Source: Tenrec ecaudatus (taxonomy: Eukaryota > Chordata > Mammalia > Afrosoricida > Tenrecidae). Taken from it: a DNA stretch of 64,000 nucleotides. The notes below the pieces were generated by a model. It searched no databases. It was not told the origin of the DNA and saw nothing but the letters and a program-made list of their open reading frames with translations. A program made the position numbers and the translations under genes. Below, piece after piece: positions 32,665 to 48,599 of the stretch (position 1 is the stretch's first letter; the number at the start of each line of letters is the position of its first letter). Where the stretch lies: assembly GCF_050624435.1 (NCBI RefSeq), contig NC_134539.1, forward strand, positions 143,254,025 through 143,318,024, read 5' to 3'.

Positions 32665-33480
32665 ATTTTTTTTTATTGTGTTTGCGGTGAGAATTTTATA
32701 CGGCAAATTATGTTCCCACTTGACACTTGATAGGAATGGTTCGTTCTCTTCTATTGGAGTAGAGTCACTGTTGACTTATCTGGTCCTTTCTGGACAGTTT
32801 GTTTTATGGGAGCCACCGATCATACTCACGGGCCCAAGAAAACCATACCCACTGCCATCGACTGGATTCCCATGCGGTGGCCCCACGGGACGGCAGAGCG
32901 CTGCTCCTTTGGGCTCCCAAGACGGTGAATCTTTCCGGGAGCAGAAAGTCTTCTTTTCCGCACAGCTGTTGGGCCAACTCGTACCACTGTGCCGCCGGGC
33001 ACCACCCCCCATAAAGGCAAGACCCTTGATTTTCCCGTCTGTCTGTTGTTTTGCTACCATGTGACATGTGTGTATGTGTGTGTGTTTCCAGCCAAGGTTT
33101 AAGGCATCTCTCAAGACGATCGTCTCCGAGTCCTCCCGTCCCACCTGGTCCAGCTAAGTCTGGACATTTAAAACATTTGGGTTCTGCTCTGCTTTCTGTC
33201 TTGTTCGGTCAGAGGCCGTTCTCTGTGGTCCTAAGAGGCGCCACCGGTAGTGACAGCCAGGCATCGTCCAGGGTTCTCGGCCTCAGGCGAGGGGAGATGT
33301 GACGCCTCGCAGAATCGTTTCTTCTCTGAGACCTCGGCTTCTCTTTTGCTCTTGAGGACTGGAGGCCAGTAGCAGTCTCTCCGATGGCTACGTGCCAGCT
33401 TGGAAGGCCCCAGATTTACTAACGATATAGATCATGAACTTCGTGGACTGAGATGTCAACCCGGGAACGAAGGACCTAAG
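32665..33480 (-). mobile_element. Older Afrotherian L1 3' UTR, split by an AfroSINE
   Basis: Reverse L1 3' end: T-rich start 'ttttattgtgtttgcggtga', then 'agtgacagccaggcatcgtc', 'tcggcctcaggcgagg', 'gatggctacgtgcc' and 'caagcttg'-like words in the order of Afrotherian L1 3' UTRs. Interrupted by the AfroSINE at 32843-33006. Confidence 0.55.
32843..33006 (-). repeat. AfroSINE nested in L1
   Basis: 'cactgccatcgactggattc', 'gagcagaaagtcttcttttc' and 'gtgccgccgggcacc' in reverse orientation. Confidence 0.75.
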
Positions 33481-35049
33481 CTGGCAAGCCTAAAAATAAG
33501 TTCTCTCACCCTGCTTGTGTACATCCGAGAACCTGTAACGTCTTCTCGTGGCTCACTGAATTCTTAAAACGGGTTTTTTCCCGCTTCGTTCCCATCTGAG
33601 GAGGGCGAAGGGAGCGCCTTTCTCCAGTTCCGTTGTTGTCCCCCCCCCCCCCGCCCCCCCAGCTCCATGGAGTTAGGTGACTGCCCAAATATTCCTTAGC
33701 GTGATCGCCATAACATATTTAACCATGCTCCTGTGACCGGACGTTGGGTCATTTCAACATTCCACTCTTAAAAATAACACTTTGAGAAACACATTGGAGC
33801 CTAAGTCTTTTTTTTTATTTAATGTTTAGTTTATTCCCAGAAATAGATTTACCAAGGTAACAGGGAGGACGCTTTGGTACATTTTGTCTTGGGACATTTT
33901 TAAAAAAAACCAACAAAAAACTAACGATGCAACACGAGTCCTCATTGGGGCGAAATGAGAAGGAAATAGGTGGAGTGAGTGTGCAGTGCTTCCCAGAAAA
34001 CAGGCCGGAAAGCCAACTCCTCCAAGATGCAAGATGCAAGATATTCTATAAGCAAAATAGCTCAGGAAAAGACGCGTCTAGCTTTTCCTTTTGTCCCAAA
34101 TGGCAAATGTTTCCGTTTTCCTTTGACAAAGAATACAAATTGAGCACCAGACGCTGGAACCTGGACCTCATTTCCTCTATTCCCTGTTAGAATGGGAGTG
34201 AAAGGAGCAGGACCCAGCAATGATCAGGTTTTATTGGTGTGACCGACCTGCCCGGGTGTTTGGCATGGAAGGACGGCAAAGGGGGCAGGGGGAGGGGAGC
34301 ACGGAAGGCAGAGTGGAGAGAGACTGGCTGAACTTAAGAAAGGGAGATCTGGAGAGAGGAAGAGACAGAGGGACGGACGTGCGGCCACAGGAGGAGAAGA
34401 GAGTCACAGAGTGGGAACAAAGGGATCCACGTTAATCAACTTTGGGGACAGAAATCGATGATTGTGTCTAAAAGGAGCCCTCGTGTCCCCCATTGGCTGT
34501 GGCACCACAGTGTTCCTGTGAGCTCTCTGGGTCTTGACAAGGCGAGGTGTCACGTTGTGATCAGTGCGGATGGAGGGGTGAGAGAGGCTGGCTCTGGCTG
34601 AGAGCCGCAGTGCCACTGCTGGACCTCTTAAGTGTCATGTGGGTTTAACATGCAGTTTCATAGCTGAGCTACTGGCGTTTTCCTTTCTTTGCCTCTGTCC
34701 CCCATAGCTGCTCCCGGCCTGCTCTGAGTATTCCTTCAGTGGGGGTGAGGGGGCAGCCTTCTTACTGGCCTCTGCATCCACCCAACTCTGCCTCAAGCTA
34801 CCCCACGATACCCCTAGGGGAACTTCCTGAAATGCCTATTTCAGTGTTCTACTTCTCTGAACCCCAATCGCTCATCAGCTATTAGCGTGCCCACTCTCCC
34901 TGCCCTTAGGAGTAGGCAGCAGCCCAGAAGAACGTGAGCAGAAGGCTGGTGTAGTGGTTTGAATCTGCTGAAAGCCGATCCTCAGAGAAAGCCTTGGGAG
35001 CAAGTAGCTTATGTGGAATGGGATCCCAGAAAGCCCTGGGGGAGGGATC
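33481..35049 (+). other. Intergenic, mostly unassigned
   Basis: Contains a C run at 33641-33660 and a possible retroposed 3' UTR (listed separately). The remainder shows no gene or recognised repeat. Confidence 0.4.
33808..34040 (-). pseudogene. Possible retroposed 3' UTR fragment, source unknown
   Basis: On the minus strand the sequence ends AATAAACTAAACATTAAAT followed directly by a run of A, i.e. poly(A) signal, about 13 bases, then tail. That is the shape of a 5'-truncated processed retrocopy. I do not recognise the source gene and found no flanking duplication. Confidence 0.3.
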
Positions 35050-35212
35050 AAAAAGCCAACAAAATCCCACTGCCATCGATCTGATCCTGATTTACCCATT
35101 GGAGTTTCAGGAGTAGAAAGCCCTGTCTGTCTCCCTCGGAGCAGCTGGTGGTTTTGATCTGCTGACTTTGCAGTGAGAAGCCCACTCTGTAATCACTACA
35201 CCACCAGGGGAC
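35050..35212 (-). repeat. AfroSINE
   Basis: 'cccactgccatcgatctgat', 'ggttttgatctgctgacttt', 'cactacaccaccagggga'. Confidence 0.85.
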
Positions 35213-35725
35213 CGGAGGGGAGAAAGGCCCATGAAGTGTGCGGAATCTTTCTAAAGCAAGTCAACCTGTAACTTCTCTCCGGCTCGAACCCCATCAACAG
35301 CTCTGGTTACCCACGTGGTGAGGGCTGGATCCATCGCTTGGCATCTGAGTCTGAGCTGTAGCTGCTTGGACCACCGGCCCTTCGACGACTCCCTTCAGGG
35401 CTCCCCCACCACAGTCACAGGGGCCTCTCCTAGGCGCTGCCCAGTCTTGTCTCTGTGCCTTTGCTTGATGTCTCCAACCTGAACGGAACGCCTTCCTACA
35501 CTGCTCCACCCAAGGGTTGCCTCTCCATCCCTCTGTGGCGGTACCCTCTCAGTGTACTCATTCTTTCTCAGGGACTCTGCATCACCTCAGCATTTCACTC
35601 CTTTTTCATGGGGTACGTTTTTGCTTTCCAAGAATGATGGAGCAGTGAGGATGCACTACGGGGTACCACTCTGTGTCTCCAGAGTTCCGAATGGCACCTT
35701 GCATACAGAGGCCCATCTTTATTGT

Positions 35726-35985
35726 TAGGTGCTGTCCAGTCTGCTCCCCCTCATAGCGACCCTGGGTACAACAGAAAGATCGCCCAGTCCTACGTCAGTC
35801 CCACGATTCATCTGAGCTCATTGCTACACCACTGTCGATCCATCTCCCTCCTTTACCACGTCCGACTTCCTTCTCCAGGGACTGGTCCCTTCTAATAACA
35901 TGAACAAAATACGTCAGATCAAGTCTCTCCAGCCTTGCTTCTAAGGAACATTCTGGCCATTCTTCTTTCAAGACAGGTCGGGGTG
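35726..35985 (-). mobile_element. RTE LINE 3' end
   Basis: Reverse RTE: 'ccccctcatagcgaccctgg', 'gtacaacagaaagatcgccc', 'ccagggactggtcccttcta', 'taaggaacattctggccatt'. Confidence 0.8.
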
Positions 35986-36353
35986 TCTGGCTAATTGAGG
36001 GTGATCAGGATACTTGACTTTATCTTTTTACCCTGAAATGAAGGTGGAGATTGTTACCGCTAATAAGGCTTCTTACCCCACAGCAGCCAAGTCAATTCAC
36101 TAACGCCAAGTTACAGAGGAAGAAAGGCAAGCTTTATTAGAAGGTACCTGTGAAGAGACCAACGGCAATGTAGGTTGTCTTTCTGGGCCCTGTTTGATCA
36201 GGATACTTAGAGAATAGATACCGTTTCCTTTGGAATTTGCAGTTGGAGAAGTCAGGTACAGATGCTGTGCATTAACTCAGGTCTCAAGGTAGCCATGGGA
36301 AAGAATTGTTGGTTGTGGGCAAGCAAACAGAACAATACGTTTCTTTCCATCTT

Positions 36354-38182
<1,829 letters not shown>

Positions 38183-38786
38183 CGTTTCTTTCCATCTTAG
38201 GTCAGTCTCAGGATGTCTCTGTTCACTAACGAGATAGCAAGACCTAGCATTTCCATCACGAACCGCCAGGTAAGGAGGGAAGGCCCTCTGAGTTAGCTGG
38301 CCCTTCCAGGTGACATCCATATCCCATCTGTTTGCTCCTGAGCAAGGTGGCGAGCTGGAAACATCCCACAGAGGCTGCATTAAGTACCTTAGGCTAAGTG
38401 CATTTAGTAAAAGGGATTTTCCTAACTGAGCTAAATAACAGGCTACAAGACGAAGCATGTCTGTGTTCTCCCTAGTGACCTGGAGCCTGTGTGCACGGCG
38501 CCCGGGTCTCCGTTTAAGAAGTGTGAGAATAGTTCACACACCGGCCATTCGGACCCCCTCCTCTGCCGACGGGATGAAGGCAAAAAGGGAGAAGCAGGAA
38601 TGGGCTCCTGTTCTATGCACCAGGACTGCCGGGAGGAGGTGCGGACATGACGTGGCGGAAGGGCACCTCAGGGTGCTAATGCCAGCTTCCTGTCTGGATT
38701 TTCCTTGACTGCTGCCCAAGACCTATCTTCAGCCGGTCCCAGCTGCCGAGCCAGATCTCCCCCTCACCTGTCCTGCCAGTTCCTTT

Positions 38787-39110
38787 TTTTTCCTTTTAAC
38801 ACTTTATTGTGAGTTGGGTGAGGTTTGCAGAACAGATCAACAACTTTCCATTCAGCAACCATCACTACCCCACTCCCATCCTGGGTGTCCGGTCCCCATG
38901 GCTCCTCCTTTCCTGAGGTGGCCTTGGGTCCACCTCACCCCTTTGAGCTCAAAGGGCTGGTAACTCAGCAGCTGCGCATAACTCTCCCTTGTTATTGCTT
39001 CCCCTTCCCTTAAAGATCAGCCGATTGTTTGGCTGCACCATTACGCCTTGGGCTGAGTTCATTTCCAGACTTGGAGGGTGACTAAGGGCCATTGTATCAC
39101 GGATGTCAGT
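38787..39110 (-). mobile_element. Older Afrotherian L1 3' UTR fragment
   Basis: Starts with a T run and 'actttattgtgagttgggtg', 'aggtttgcagaacagatcaa', then 'ttggctgcaccattacgcc', collinear with the older L1 3' end also seen at 32665-33480. Confidence 0.5.
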
Positions 39111-39231
39111 CAGTCAGGCCTTTTTCTTTTCTTCTCGTCCCTGTTTCCCTCCCCGTCAATCCAGAACCTTCCAACGGGATCTCTCTCAGGGCAGGTCACA
39201 GCCCTTGCTTGCTCTTAGCAGAAAAGAAACA

Positions 39232-39262
39232 CACCAAACCAAACCAAACCAAACCAAACTCC
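39232..39262 (+). repeat. (AAACC)n repeat
   Basis: Six aaacc units forming the A-rich tail of the reverse AfroSINE's neighbour at 39262. Confidence 0.8.
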
Positions 39263-39450
39263 CTGCCTTGGAGTCCATACCAATTCACATGACCTCACAG
39301 GGCCGGGTCGAACTGCCCCTGTGTGCCCCCAAGAGCAGTCTTCAGGGCAGTAGAGGGCCCCATCTTTCTCCGGGGAAGGTTGGGGGTTTTGAACTGCTAA
39401 CCCTGAGGTTAGCCGCCCAAGGAGCAACCCCTATGCCAGCAGATCCCCTG
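39262..39450 (-). repeat. AfroSINE
   Basis: 'ccttggagtccataccaatt', 'ggttttgaactgctaaccct', 'caacccctatgccagcag'. Lies 500 bases upstream of PRR29. Confidence 0.8.
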
Positions 39451-39985
39451 AAAGGAGTTTGCTTTCTAGTCCCCTTAGTGGGGACCCCTGCGCTGAGCTC
39501 CCCAGCTCACTTGCCTCTGAGAATCAGGGTGCACACAGAGTCCCACCCACCCCACCCCCTGCACTTGGGGTCCAAACCTCCCTGGCCCCGCAGACTGACT
39601 CAGAGCGACAGGGAGGCCCTCCAGGAACCACCCTCACCTGGCCCCGGCCCAGGCCTCCCCCTCTCCGCTACAGAACTGTCAATCCAGCTTCACTCCGCAG
39701 CGCAGCCGGGCCAAAGAGGCTCCGGGACCCACAAACCAAGAATCAGAGTTGGGGCTCTGTCTCCCCATCCGAAGCACTCACCCCACAAGCCCCCTGTCCC
39801 CGCCCCCAGTACGCGGGGGGGGGGGGATGCGAGGTGGCGGGGCGCAGAGGAGCTAGGGTGGGAGTTGGATCCCCTTCCCGGGAAGGGGAGGGAGGCCCGG
39901 GGCGTAGTCTGCGCGTGCTCGAGAGGAGCTGGGCGCTCGGGGCGTCCCTCGTGTCGCCATGGGAACGGCGGCCACCGAAACCGCG

Positions 39986-42017
<2,032 letters not shown>

Positions 42018-42926
42018 GAATGGACACAGCCCTACACTCAGGCCAGCAATGTGTGTGTGTGTGGGGTAAGGGGGACCACCCTGCTCTCTCTCTGCTGTGC
42101 CTGCAGTCTTTGCTTCATGGCTGTCACCCATTAGTGCCCAGACCCCACTGGCCCTCTTTTCCCAGTGAACTGGTGAATCAGCTCCCTTTGTACCTCCCTG
42201 CCTCCCCACCCTGAGAAGACTGGCCTGTGCCCTGGGATCAGAGCACCACCCCGGGAGCACCACCCCAGCCTGGGAAGCCCAACTCAGCCTCACTGTTTCC
42301 TGCTGGGGAGTTGGCCCCACCCTCGCTATCCCCCATCACCCCGCCTCTGGGCTGACAGGCTGGGTGGCTTAGCAATGAATTATGTGCTGTGGAGGGAGCG
42401 ATCTGGTCTATTATTCCAGCTCTGGGTGGGGGTGGAGCGGGGAGAGGCCTGGCTGGAAAAGGCCCTGGGGCTGAGCCAACTCCCTTAGGGCCCCACCCTC
42501 ACCCCAGGAAGCTGGCTCTGCAGGCAGAAGAGGGAGGTCAGAGCTTTGTCCTGCTCAATCAGGAGTGCCTGGGCCCTGAAGGACAATGGGGATCAAGCAC
42601 CCTCTTGGCCCTACTGGGCCAGGATGCCTTTCCCCCACAACCCCTCAGGAGAGAGTCCTCAGGGATGGGTGGGAGGGCCCCAGGGTCTGGACTGGTCGAG
42701 GTTCTAGAAGGGACTGAAGGAGCAGCAGGAGGGAGGCTGAGGGGAGAAGGTCACACCTGCTGGCACTGGGTGCCAGCCCAGGAGAAACTGAGGGCACCAG
42801 GCTAAGTCCAGGTGTTTGTATTCAGGCTAGCGAAGGGCGTGTCCTCAAGTCCTCTGCGGCTTGTCACACAGTTCTTCAGCTGGGGCTGAACACCCTGAGT
42901 TCCAGAAGTGGCCGGGGCCTCACTAC
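42018..42926 (+). other. PRR29 and ICAM2 3' ends
   Basis: Between the two convergent stop codons. A minus-strand AATACA at 42817-42822, a variant poly(A) signal, lies 105 bases past the ICAM2 stop and is the best candidate for its 3' end. No AATAAA is visible for PRR29. Nothing else recognised. Confidence 0.45.
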
Positions 42927-45900
42927 TCATGCCTGCTGTGTCCGGTAGGCCCTGGGCAGCCTCCGCCAGGCCGCTCGGACCTGGTAGGCGCCTGTCCTCT
43001 TCTGACGCCAGTGCTGGCCGAAGACAAAGCACAGCAGGACAGACATCACAAACAGGAACAGCAGCACCGACATGACGGCGATGATGATGACCATCTGGTT
43101 GTCCTGCAAGGGCTCTGGGGACGGAGGAGGCAGTGGTCTCAGAAGGCCTCTGGTCCCCGAGTCCCACCTGCCCCCCACCGGCCCACTCATCTGCCCTGTG
43201 CTGACTGTGCACGGAGATGAGTGGGCATGGCAGTGTCGAGTCCTCCCAGTGTCCTCCAGAGTGGGCCAGGTCTCTGTTGGACTGTGAGGGCAGATGTCCA
43301 CCTGCCTCCCACCCTGGGATAGCATGTGCTTGCTAGACACCACGGCCGGGCCGGGCCCACCTCAAACAGAGCTAAGTCAGCTTCATGCCAAATCCCCAAA
43401 AACAGGCCACCCAGAGTCACAGGACAGCAGGGTGAGAGGGGTCAGTCAGGCCAAGCCCATTGAGAACCAAGGCTATAAAGAAGAGCGTGACATGGTCAAA
43501 GTCTATTTCATCATTGTCACTGAGTGCGGTCCGCTCACGCCCACCCGTGTGTGTCAGAGAGGGACTGTGGGTCACAGAGTTTCCGGGGCCTCCTTCCAGG
43601 TGTCATTAATGGGCTTGAGCACTTTAACCATTTGTACCACCCAGGGACTCTGGATCAAGGTCACCCAGCTCGATCAAGGACAACTTGTCTCCCTGTGCTG
43701 GCCTCTGGAGGACCTTTGACACTGGGGGAGCTGGGCTGGGGACATGGGGTGCACACTCAAGTTAAATACAGAGGTCCTGTCCCTGCCTCCCAAGTCTGCA
43801 GCCAGCGGGGCTCAGTGAGTTTCCCCTAAAGGGCTGTATGTGAGTGAAGGGCCCTCAGCCTACACTCACCGTAGACCTGCAGCACCTGGGGCTCCGAGAA
43901 GCTGCGGAAGACACCCCCGCCCTGAGCGCGCAGGTCCAGCTCTGCCTGGCATGAGAAATTGTGTTGGTCATCCTCCCTGCCAGCCGTGATACTCAGTGTG
44001 GCTGTGGCCTCTTGGGGGGCAGACGTTGCCCTGCTGAAGGTCTGATTGTGCAGGGGCTCCCTGCCACGGAGCAGGGTGAGGGTAAGGCTCTCGAGGGGCG
44101 CCACAGCGGGCACCCTGCACTCCATGGTGAAAGGTCGGCCCATGGCCACCCAGGTGGGTTGTAGCTTGAGCATCACTAGCTTTGGAGGGTCTGCAAGGGA
44201 GAAAGGACGGAGGTCTGGTCAAGATCGGGGCCCTCTCCCCGCAGTCCTGCCAGGCTGGGGCCATCCCTGCCCCCCTGGTTGTTCTCTGAGCACCCCCACT
44301 GGACTTGGGGGCAGGGCACGGACTGGGCCTGTGGAGAAAGGAAGCACCAGGTTGTGGGCAGGGAAGAAAGTCCTGTGTGGGGGCTTTCCTGATAAGATGA
44401 TTTCCGGGCTGGACAAAAAGGGAGAGGCTGGAGATGGTAGGTGGGCTCTCTCTCCCCTGCCCCTCCAGGGATGAAGCAGAAATGTGGAACAATGGAACAA
44501 TCAGGCGTTTTATTGAAAAAGGCTTGGCAGGAAAGAGCTTAACAGGCGAGTGCTAGTGTTCCTCACTTGGAGGCAGGGTCTGGCATCAGACCGCCCTTAG
44601 CCTCTCATAACCCCCGAGATTCCCTTTTGAACTCAATACTCTGCCCCGACTCTCCCTGCGCGGGCATCTTGCTCTTCTTCATCTGATCTGAGGTTGTAGG
44701 GGGAAGGGATCTCACTGGTGCGAAATAAAGAATTCAAATCCATCTGGAGGATTTTCAGGGCTCAGGGCCACAAGGCCTTTTTTAAAGCATTGCAAAGCAA
44801 GGCTGTTACTTTGGGGACCAAGGTGCACCTGACCCGGGTCATGGCATTTTCAATGTCCACATCCGCCTGTGAGAGCCGGACCTGGGACAAGGGAAACCGA
44901 AGCAGAATCGAAGGATTTGAATAACAGGGCTGGGGAAGAACCTCGAATGGACCTTGGATGCCAAGAGGGCAAGCAGTCTGTCCTGGAAGTACAGCCAGAG
45001 TGCCCCTTGGAGACAAGGACGGGGAGATGCAGTGTCACGAGGCATGGACACATTGTCAGGAGAGACCGGTCCCTGGAGAAGGGCATCGTGCTTGGTAAAG
45101 TAGCGGGCAGTGGCAAAGAGGAAGGCCAACAAGATGGGCCAGCACAGCGGCTGCGTCCGTGGGCTCAGACAAGGGCCATTGCGGGTTGGGGGGGCTCAGG
45201 CCTGGGCGGCATTTCATTCTGTGGGACATCAGGTTGCTGTGACTCGACAGTAACAACACAGGCAGATGTGTGTGTCACTGTCACGCATTTCCCAAGGGCC
45301 CACGGGGGAGGATAAAACATTGGCTGAGACCCCCCGTCTTCACTGGGCCAAGTGGCCGCTGGAGGATTGGCCCAGGTCCCTAGAGGATGCCCCGTGACGG
45401 GGTGAGGAAGCCGGGGCTGAGCTGAAAGGACACCATGCATGCTATGTCTGAGAATGGCATCTGGATCTGAAGCTACATCTGGACTAGATTGGCTAGTCCC
45501 GAGACCGTGGCCTGCCTCTGAGCTTGCCAGCAGACTCGGGGAGGCCCATGGAGAACGCGGGCAGACTGAGCTGTCTGGCCTGCGTCCGACTCCACGTGGC
45601 CTGGGCGCTTAGGGAGAGCAAAGCCTGAGCAGGAGTGTGCCTAGGAGCAGAGAAGGAGAGCAGCTTGGCCTCCATCCGACAGACCACATGGGGTCCCTGC
45701 AAGAGGAGGCGCTGGGGCCCTGGCACTCACGGTACACGCTGACATTGGCCCCCTTGGACAGCTGTTTGCCGGCGCAGGTGAAGTAGCAGTAGAGCTCTGT
45801 GTCCGCGGATATGTTCGAGATCAAGTACAGCTGCCACTGAGGCTGGCGGGCCAGCAGTGTCTTGGTCAGGGGAGTCTCCAGACCACCCTTGTCCGGCTGC

Positions 45901-46702
45901 AGGCAGTTGGTGCTACAGTTGATCTCCAGGGACCCATTGGGCTTGACCACCAGCTGCTCTGGCCACATGTTCACTTGGAACGCGTCCTCGCTGCACCCTG
46001 AGAGACCAGAAGCACTGGTCAGTGGCCACTGGCCACAGGCGTCCCTCCTCCCGCCCAGCAGAGCCGCCCTCAGCTGGCAGTCTGCTCAAGGGTCAGGGCC
46101 CAAGAAGAAAGGCCAAGCTGGTCCCCCGGCCAGGCCCTGTCACCGCACAAGGCTGAGGAGAATGCCTCCCAGCACACGGTGACTGTTTTCCTCAGTGGCC
46201 CTCATTCCTCAGGACGGGGTGGGGGTGGGGGTTTCACTTTTGTTTCCTTCAGCCGGCAGGGCAGTGCCTCTGCTGCTTCCCACCGTCCCCTGGCCACCTT
46301 CGAAGGCCAGATAGGGGTCTGTCTGCACCTCTCCCCGAACCCCAATGTCCCTTCACCTCCGGAGGCCCGACTGCTCACCCTTCCACCTCAACCTGCCCCA
46401 TCCACCAGCCATGAAGCTCTGTACCTGTCTATCCTGGTGTCTGGGCCACACCCTTCCCAATACTGCCCAGGGCTGTGGGGACTGGCCACCACACTGCCTC
46501 AGCATCCTGCACCCACAGTGCCTTCCAAGCTGAGACACCCCACCCCTGCCCCAACGGGAGTGGGGCAGCCCCACAGAGGGCCTGCTACTCCACCACCTGG
46601 GCTGGAATGCACCAAGGCAGGAGCCCCAAGCACCCACTCACCTGGGCAGCAGAGCAGGGCAAGAAGGGCCATGGGCAGGCCCCACCAATGAAGAGAACGC
46701 AT
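42927..46702 (-). CDS. ICAM2: ICAM2, intercellular adhesion molecule 2
   Basis: Single-pass adhesion receptor of endothelium, platelets and leukocytes that binds the integrin LFA-1. Coding exons in order: 46642-46702, 45731-45997, 43870-44190, 42927-43114. All introns are phase 1 and GT-AG; 837 bases give 278 residues (human 275). Exon 1 encodes a signal peptide ([20 protein letters not shown]). Exon 2 is Ig domain 1 with the paired NCSTNC and YCYFTC cysteines; it retains GGLET, whose Glu is the known integrin contact. Exon 3 is Ig domain 2 (MECRVP, FSCQAEL). Exon 4 holds the membrane helix ([20 protein letters not shown]) and a basic tail. Several N-glycosylation sites are present. In the tail the ezrin/radixin/moesin-binding stretch reads [10 protein letters not shown], with Ala where human has Thr. 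Confidence 0.96.
43520..43655 (-). repeat. AfroSINE fragment in ICAM2 intron 3
   Basis: 'gagcactttaaccatttgta' and 'ccacccagggactctgg' match the elephant-type head in reverse. Confidence 0.7.
44500..44720 (-). other. ICAM2 intron segment with a poly(A)-signal-like end
   Basis: On the minus strand a non-repetitive stretch ends CAATAAAACGCC. It may be an unrecognised retrocopy or LTR end; no source identified. Confidence 0.2.
44725..45262 (+). mobile_element. Bov-B/RTE LINE 3' fragment in ICAM2 intron 2
   Basis: Collinear with the RTE C-terminus: 'aggtgcacctgacccgggtc', translated [16 protein letters not shown], then 'ggagagaccggtccctggag' and 'cgtgcttggtaaagtagcgg'. Reading frame interrupted; a dead copy. 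Confidence 0.85.
45998..46641 (-). other. ICAM2 intron 1 (between signal-peptide and Ig1 exons)
   Basis: About 640 bases, C-rich, no repeat or gene recognised. Confidence 0.5.
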
Positions 46703-46745
46703 CCCAGGAGGCGTCCACGGGCTCACAAGGAACACTGAGGGCTTC
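46703..46745 (-). other. ICAM2: ICAM2 5' UTR part of the first coding exon
   Basis: A good acceptor (pyrimidine tract then CTCCAG) sits at 46746-46747 on the minus strand, 43 bases before the ATG. The start codon is therefore in a second exon and at least one non-coding exon lies further right, as in other mammals. Confidence 0.55.
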
Positions 46746-47584
46746 CTGGAGGGAGAGAAGGGCACAGGTCAAGGAGTGGCGGCCGGGAGCTGCAACCCCA
46801 ACCCCCAGGCGCTCGGTGAGCTGATGACTACATTTCCTCTCATTATCTGAGTGGTCTCGGGAGGCCACATGTACCAGCCAGCTCCCCGCACGCTGAGAGT
46901 CCAGCAGAGGAAGCCAGGAAGCAGCCGTGATAAGCAGGAAAATAAAGAGGGGGTTGTGGAGGGACGGGCACACGCATGGTCGAGCGTGTGCACACAGGAC
47001 CCCAGCGCACTGTGGATGCCTCCGTGTGTACACCTCGGTCAGAGGAGGAGACCCCCCCATCCTAAAAAGGCAGGGTGGGGGTCCCCTCTGAGGTCAGGAC
47101 TTGCAGGGAGGGGCAGAGGCAGGAAACCTGGGCAGGAACTGAAATTTTCAGCTGAATGCCCAGCACGGGGACATGCACCCACAGCCGATCACAGCCCCTA
47201 GGTGGCATTGCAGCCCAGCGGGCAGAGGAAACCAACCCGTGTCCAAGCCGGCCCGGATGCCGAGTGAAATAAGTCAACCCCCAAAGGGCAAATGTCATCG
47301 AGGCCATTCCTGTCCAAAGCCAAGCAGAAGGTTTCACACTCAGAGAATCATCCCAGCGGCAGTGACGAGCGGAGGGGAAGGGGCAGGAGCTCACTGGGGC
47401 ACAGGGGAGGCGAGATCTACTGAGAGAGGTCGCCAACAATGATGGAGGCCATGGAGATGCCGGGGCCAGAGTTGAAGGCAACGGAATAGATGCTGTTTTA
47501 TACACAGCCCTGCAACAATGGTGGCCTGTGACTAGATGCCTGGATAGACGCACTGGCTGGGTGGGCATAGGAGGGACAAGGGGA
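46746..47584 (-). other. ICAM2 5' region, unassigned
   Basis: No named repeat or ORF supported. Probably intronic or promoter-proximal sequence of ICAM2. Confidence 0.4.
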
Positions 47585-48268
47585 CTCTATACCCACAAAT
47601 ACTCGTAGGTCTGACCACGGGTATTTCTACGTGCCCCAAATATCTCCATGAATGTGGAGGGGCCCACAGGGGGCAGGGCTATGAACATTTCCTCAGATTC
47701 CTTAAGGCAACGAGTCACAAGGCTTGGGGGCTCAGGACTGTGGTCTTGGGGCACCATGATCGCTCGGCACAAGGGCACCCACAGACAATGTTCTGTACTC
47801 TATTGCGGGACGATTGGGGTCTTAAGAGTGGGGGGAAAAATTGAAGATGCACAGAAACCATGAGTTCAACGGATTAGCGAGCCAGGCAAGCACCCGTCTC
47901 TTCAACACGGAGACCAGAAGACCTAGATGGTACCCACCAACTGCTTTGGTGATCACCCTAGAAGGTGCTAGAGCAGCGGTTCTCAACCTGTGAGTCGCGA
48001 CCCCCTTGGGGGTTGAAGGATCCTTTCACAAGGGTCGTCCCATTCATGACAGTAGCAAAATGACAGTGATGAAGTAATGTTATGGTTGGGGGGTCACCAC
48101 ATGAGGAACTGTATGAAAGGGCCGTGGCATGAGGAAGGTTGAGAACCACTGCTCTAGAGAGAGTGGAAAAGAAATGTAGAACACAATTTACTGAATTCAA
48201 AATTCAGGATCACTGGTCTGATAGCGACTGCTGGGACACCAGGGACCGTGCCTTTGGGGTCAAAGGGC
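47585..48268 (+). mobile_element. L1 3' UTR copy, split by SPIN
   Basis: 'cccaaatatctccatgaatg', 'catttcctcagattccttaa', 'gattggggtcttaagagt', 'agaccagaagacctagatgg', then after the SPIN insertion 'ggaaaagaaatgtagaacac' and 'ctggtctgatagcgactgct'. This is the order found in Afrotherian L1 3' UTRs. Confidence 0.75.
47974..48151 (+). mobile_element. SPIN non-autonomous hAT transposon nested in L1
   Basis: A 178-base element with near-perfect ends: starts cagcggttctcaacctgtga and ends 'aaggttgagaaccactg'. Flanks are tgctagag on the left and ctctagag on the right (6 of 8 identical), around a CTAG core as expected for this hAT target. Internal 'gtcgcgaccccc' and 'ggtcaccacatgaggaactg' match SPIN. 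Confidence 0.93.
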
Positions 48269-48271
48269 ATG

Positions 48272-48273
<2 letters not shown>

Positions 48274-48340
<67 letters not shown>

Positions 48341-48341
48341 T
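48274..48341 (+). repeat. (TG)n(AG)n microsatellite
   Basis: About 24 TG units then about 9 GA units. Confidence 0.97.
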
Positions 48342-48434
48342 CAGTGAGATGAACCAAAATGTGCATGAAGAGCTGAATGGAAAACAGGGTCTGCTCTGGA
48401 AATGTTCACCTGATTCACAATAAACAAAACAAAC

Positions 48435-48597
48435 CCCCAAGTCAATCCTCCTCATGGGACCCTGTGGCACAGAAGAGAATTTCCAAGGCTGTAGATCTGA
48501 TGGAAGCAGATCATGGCTTCCATGGAGTGAACGGTGAGTTCAACTGCAGACCTATCCGTTAGCATCTGGTGCTGAGCACTGTGCTCCTGGGGCGACT
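48435..48597 (-). repeat. AfroSINE
   Basis: 'ttccaaggctgtagatctga', 'gtgagttcaactgcagacct', 'cactgtgctcctggg'; diverged. Confidence 0.65.
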
Positions 48598-48599
48598 GT

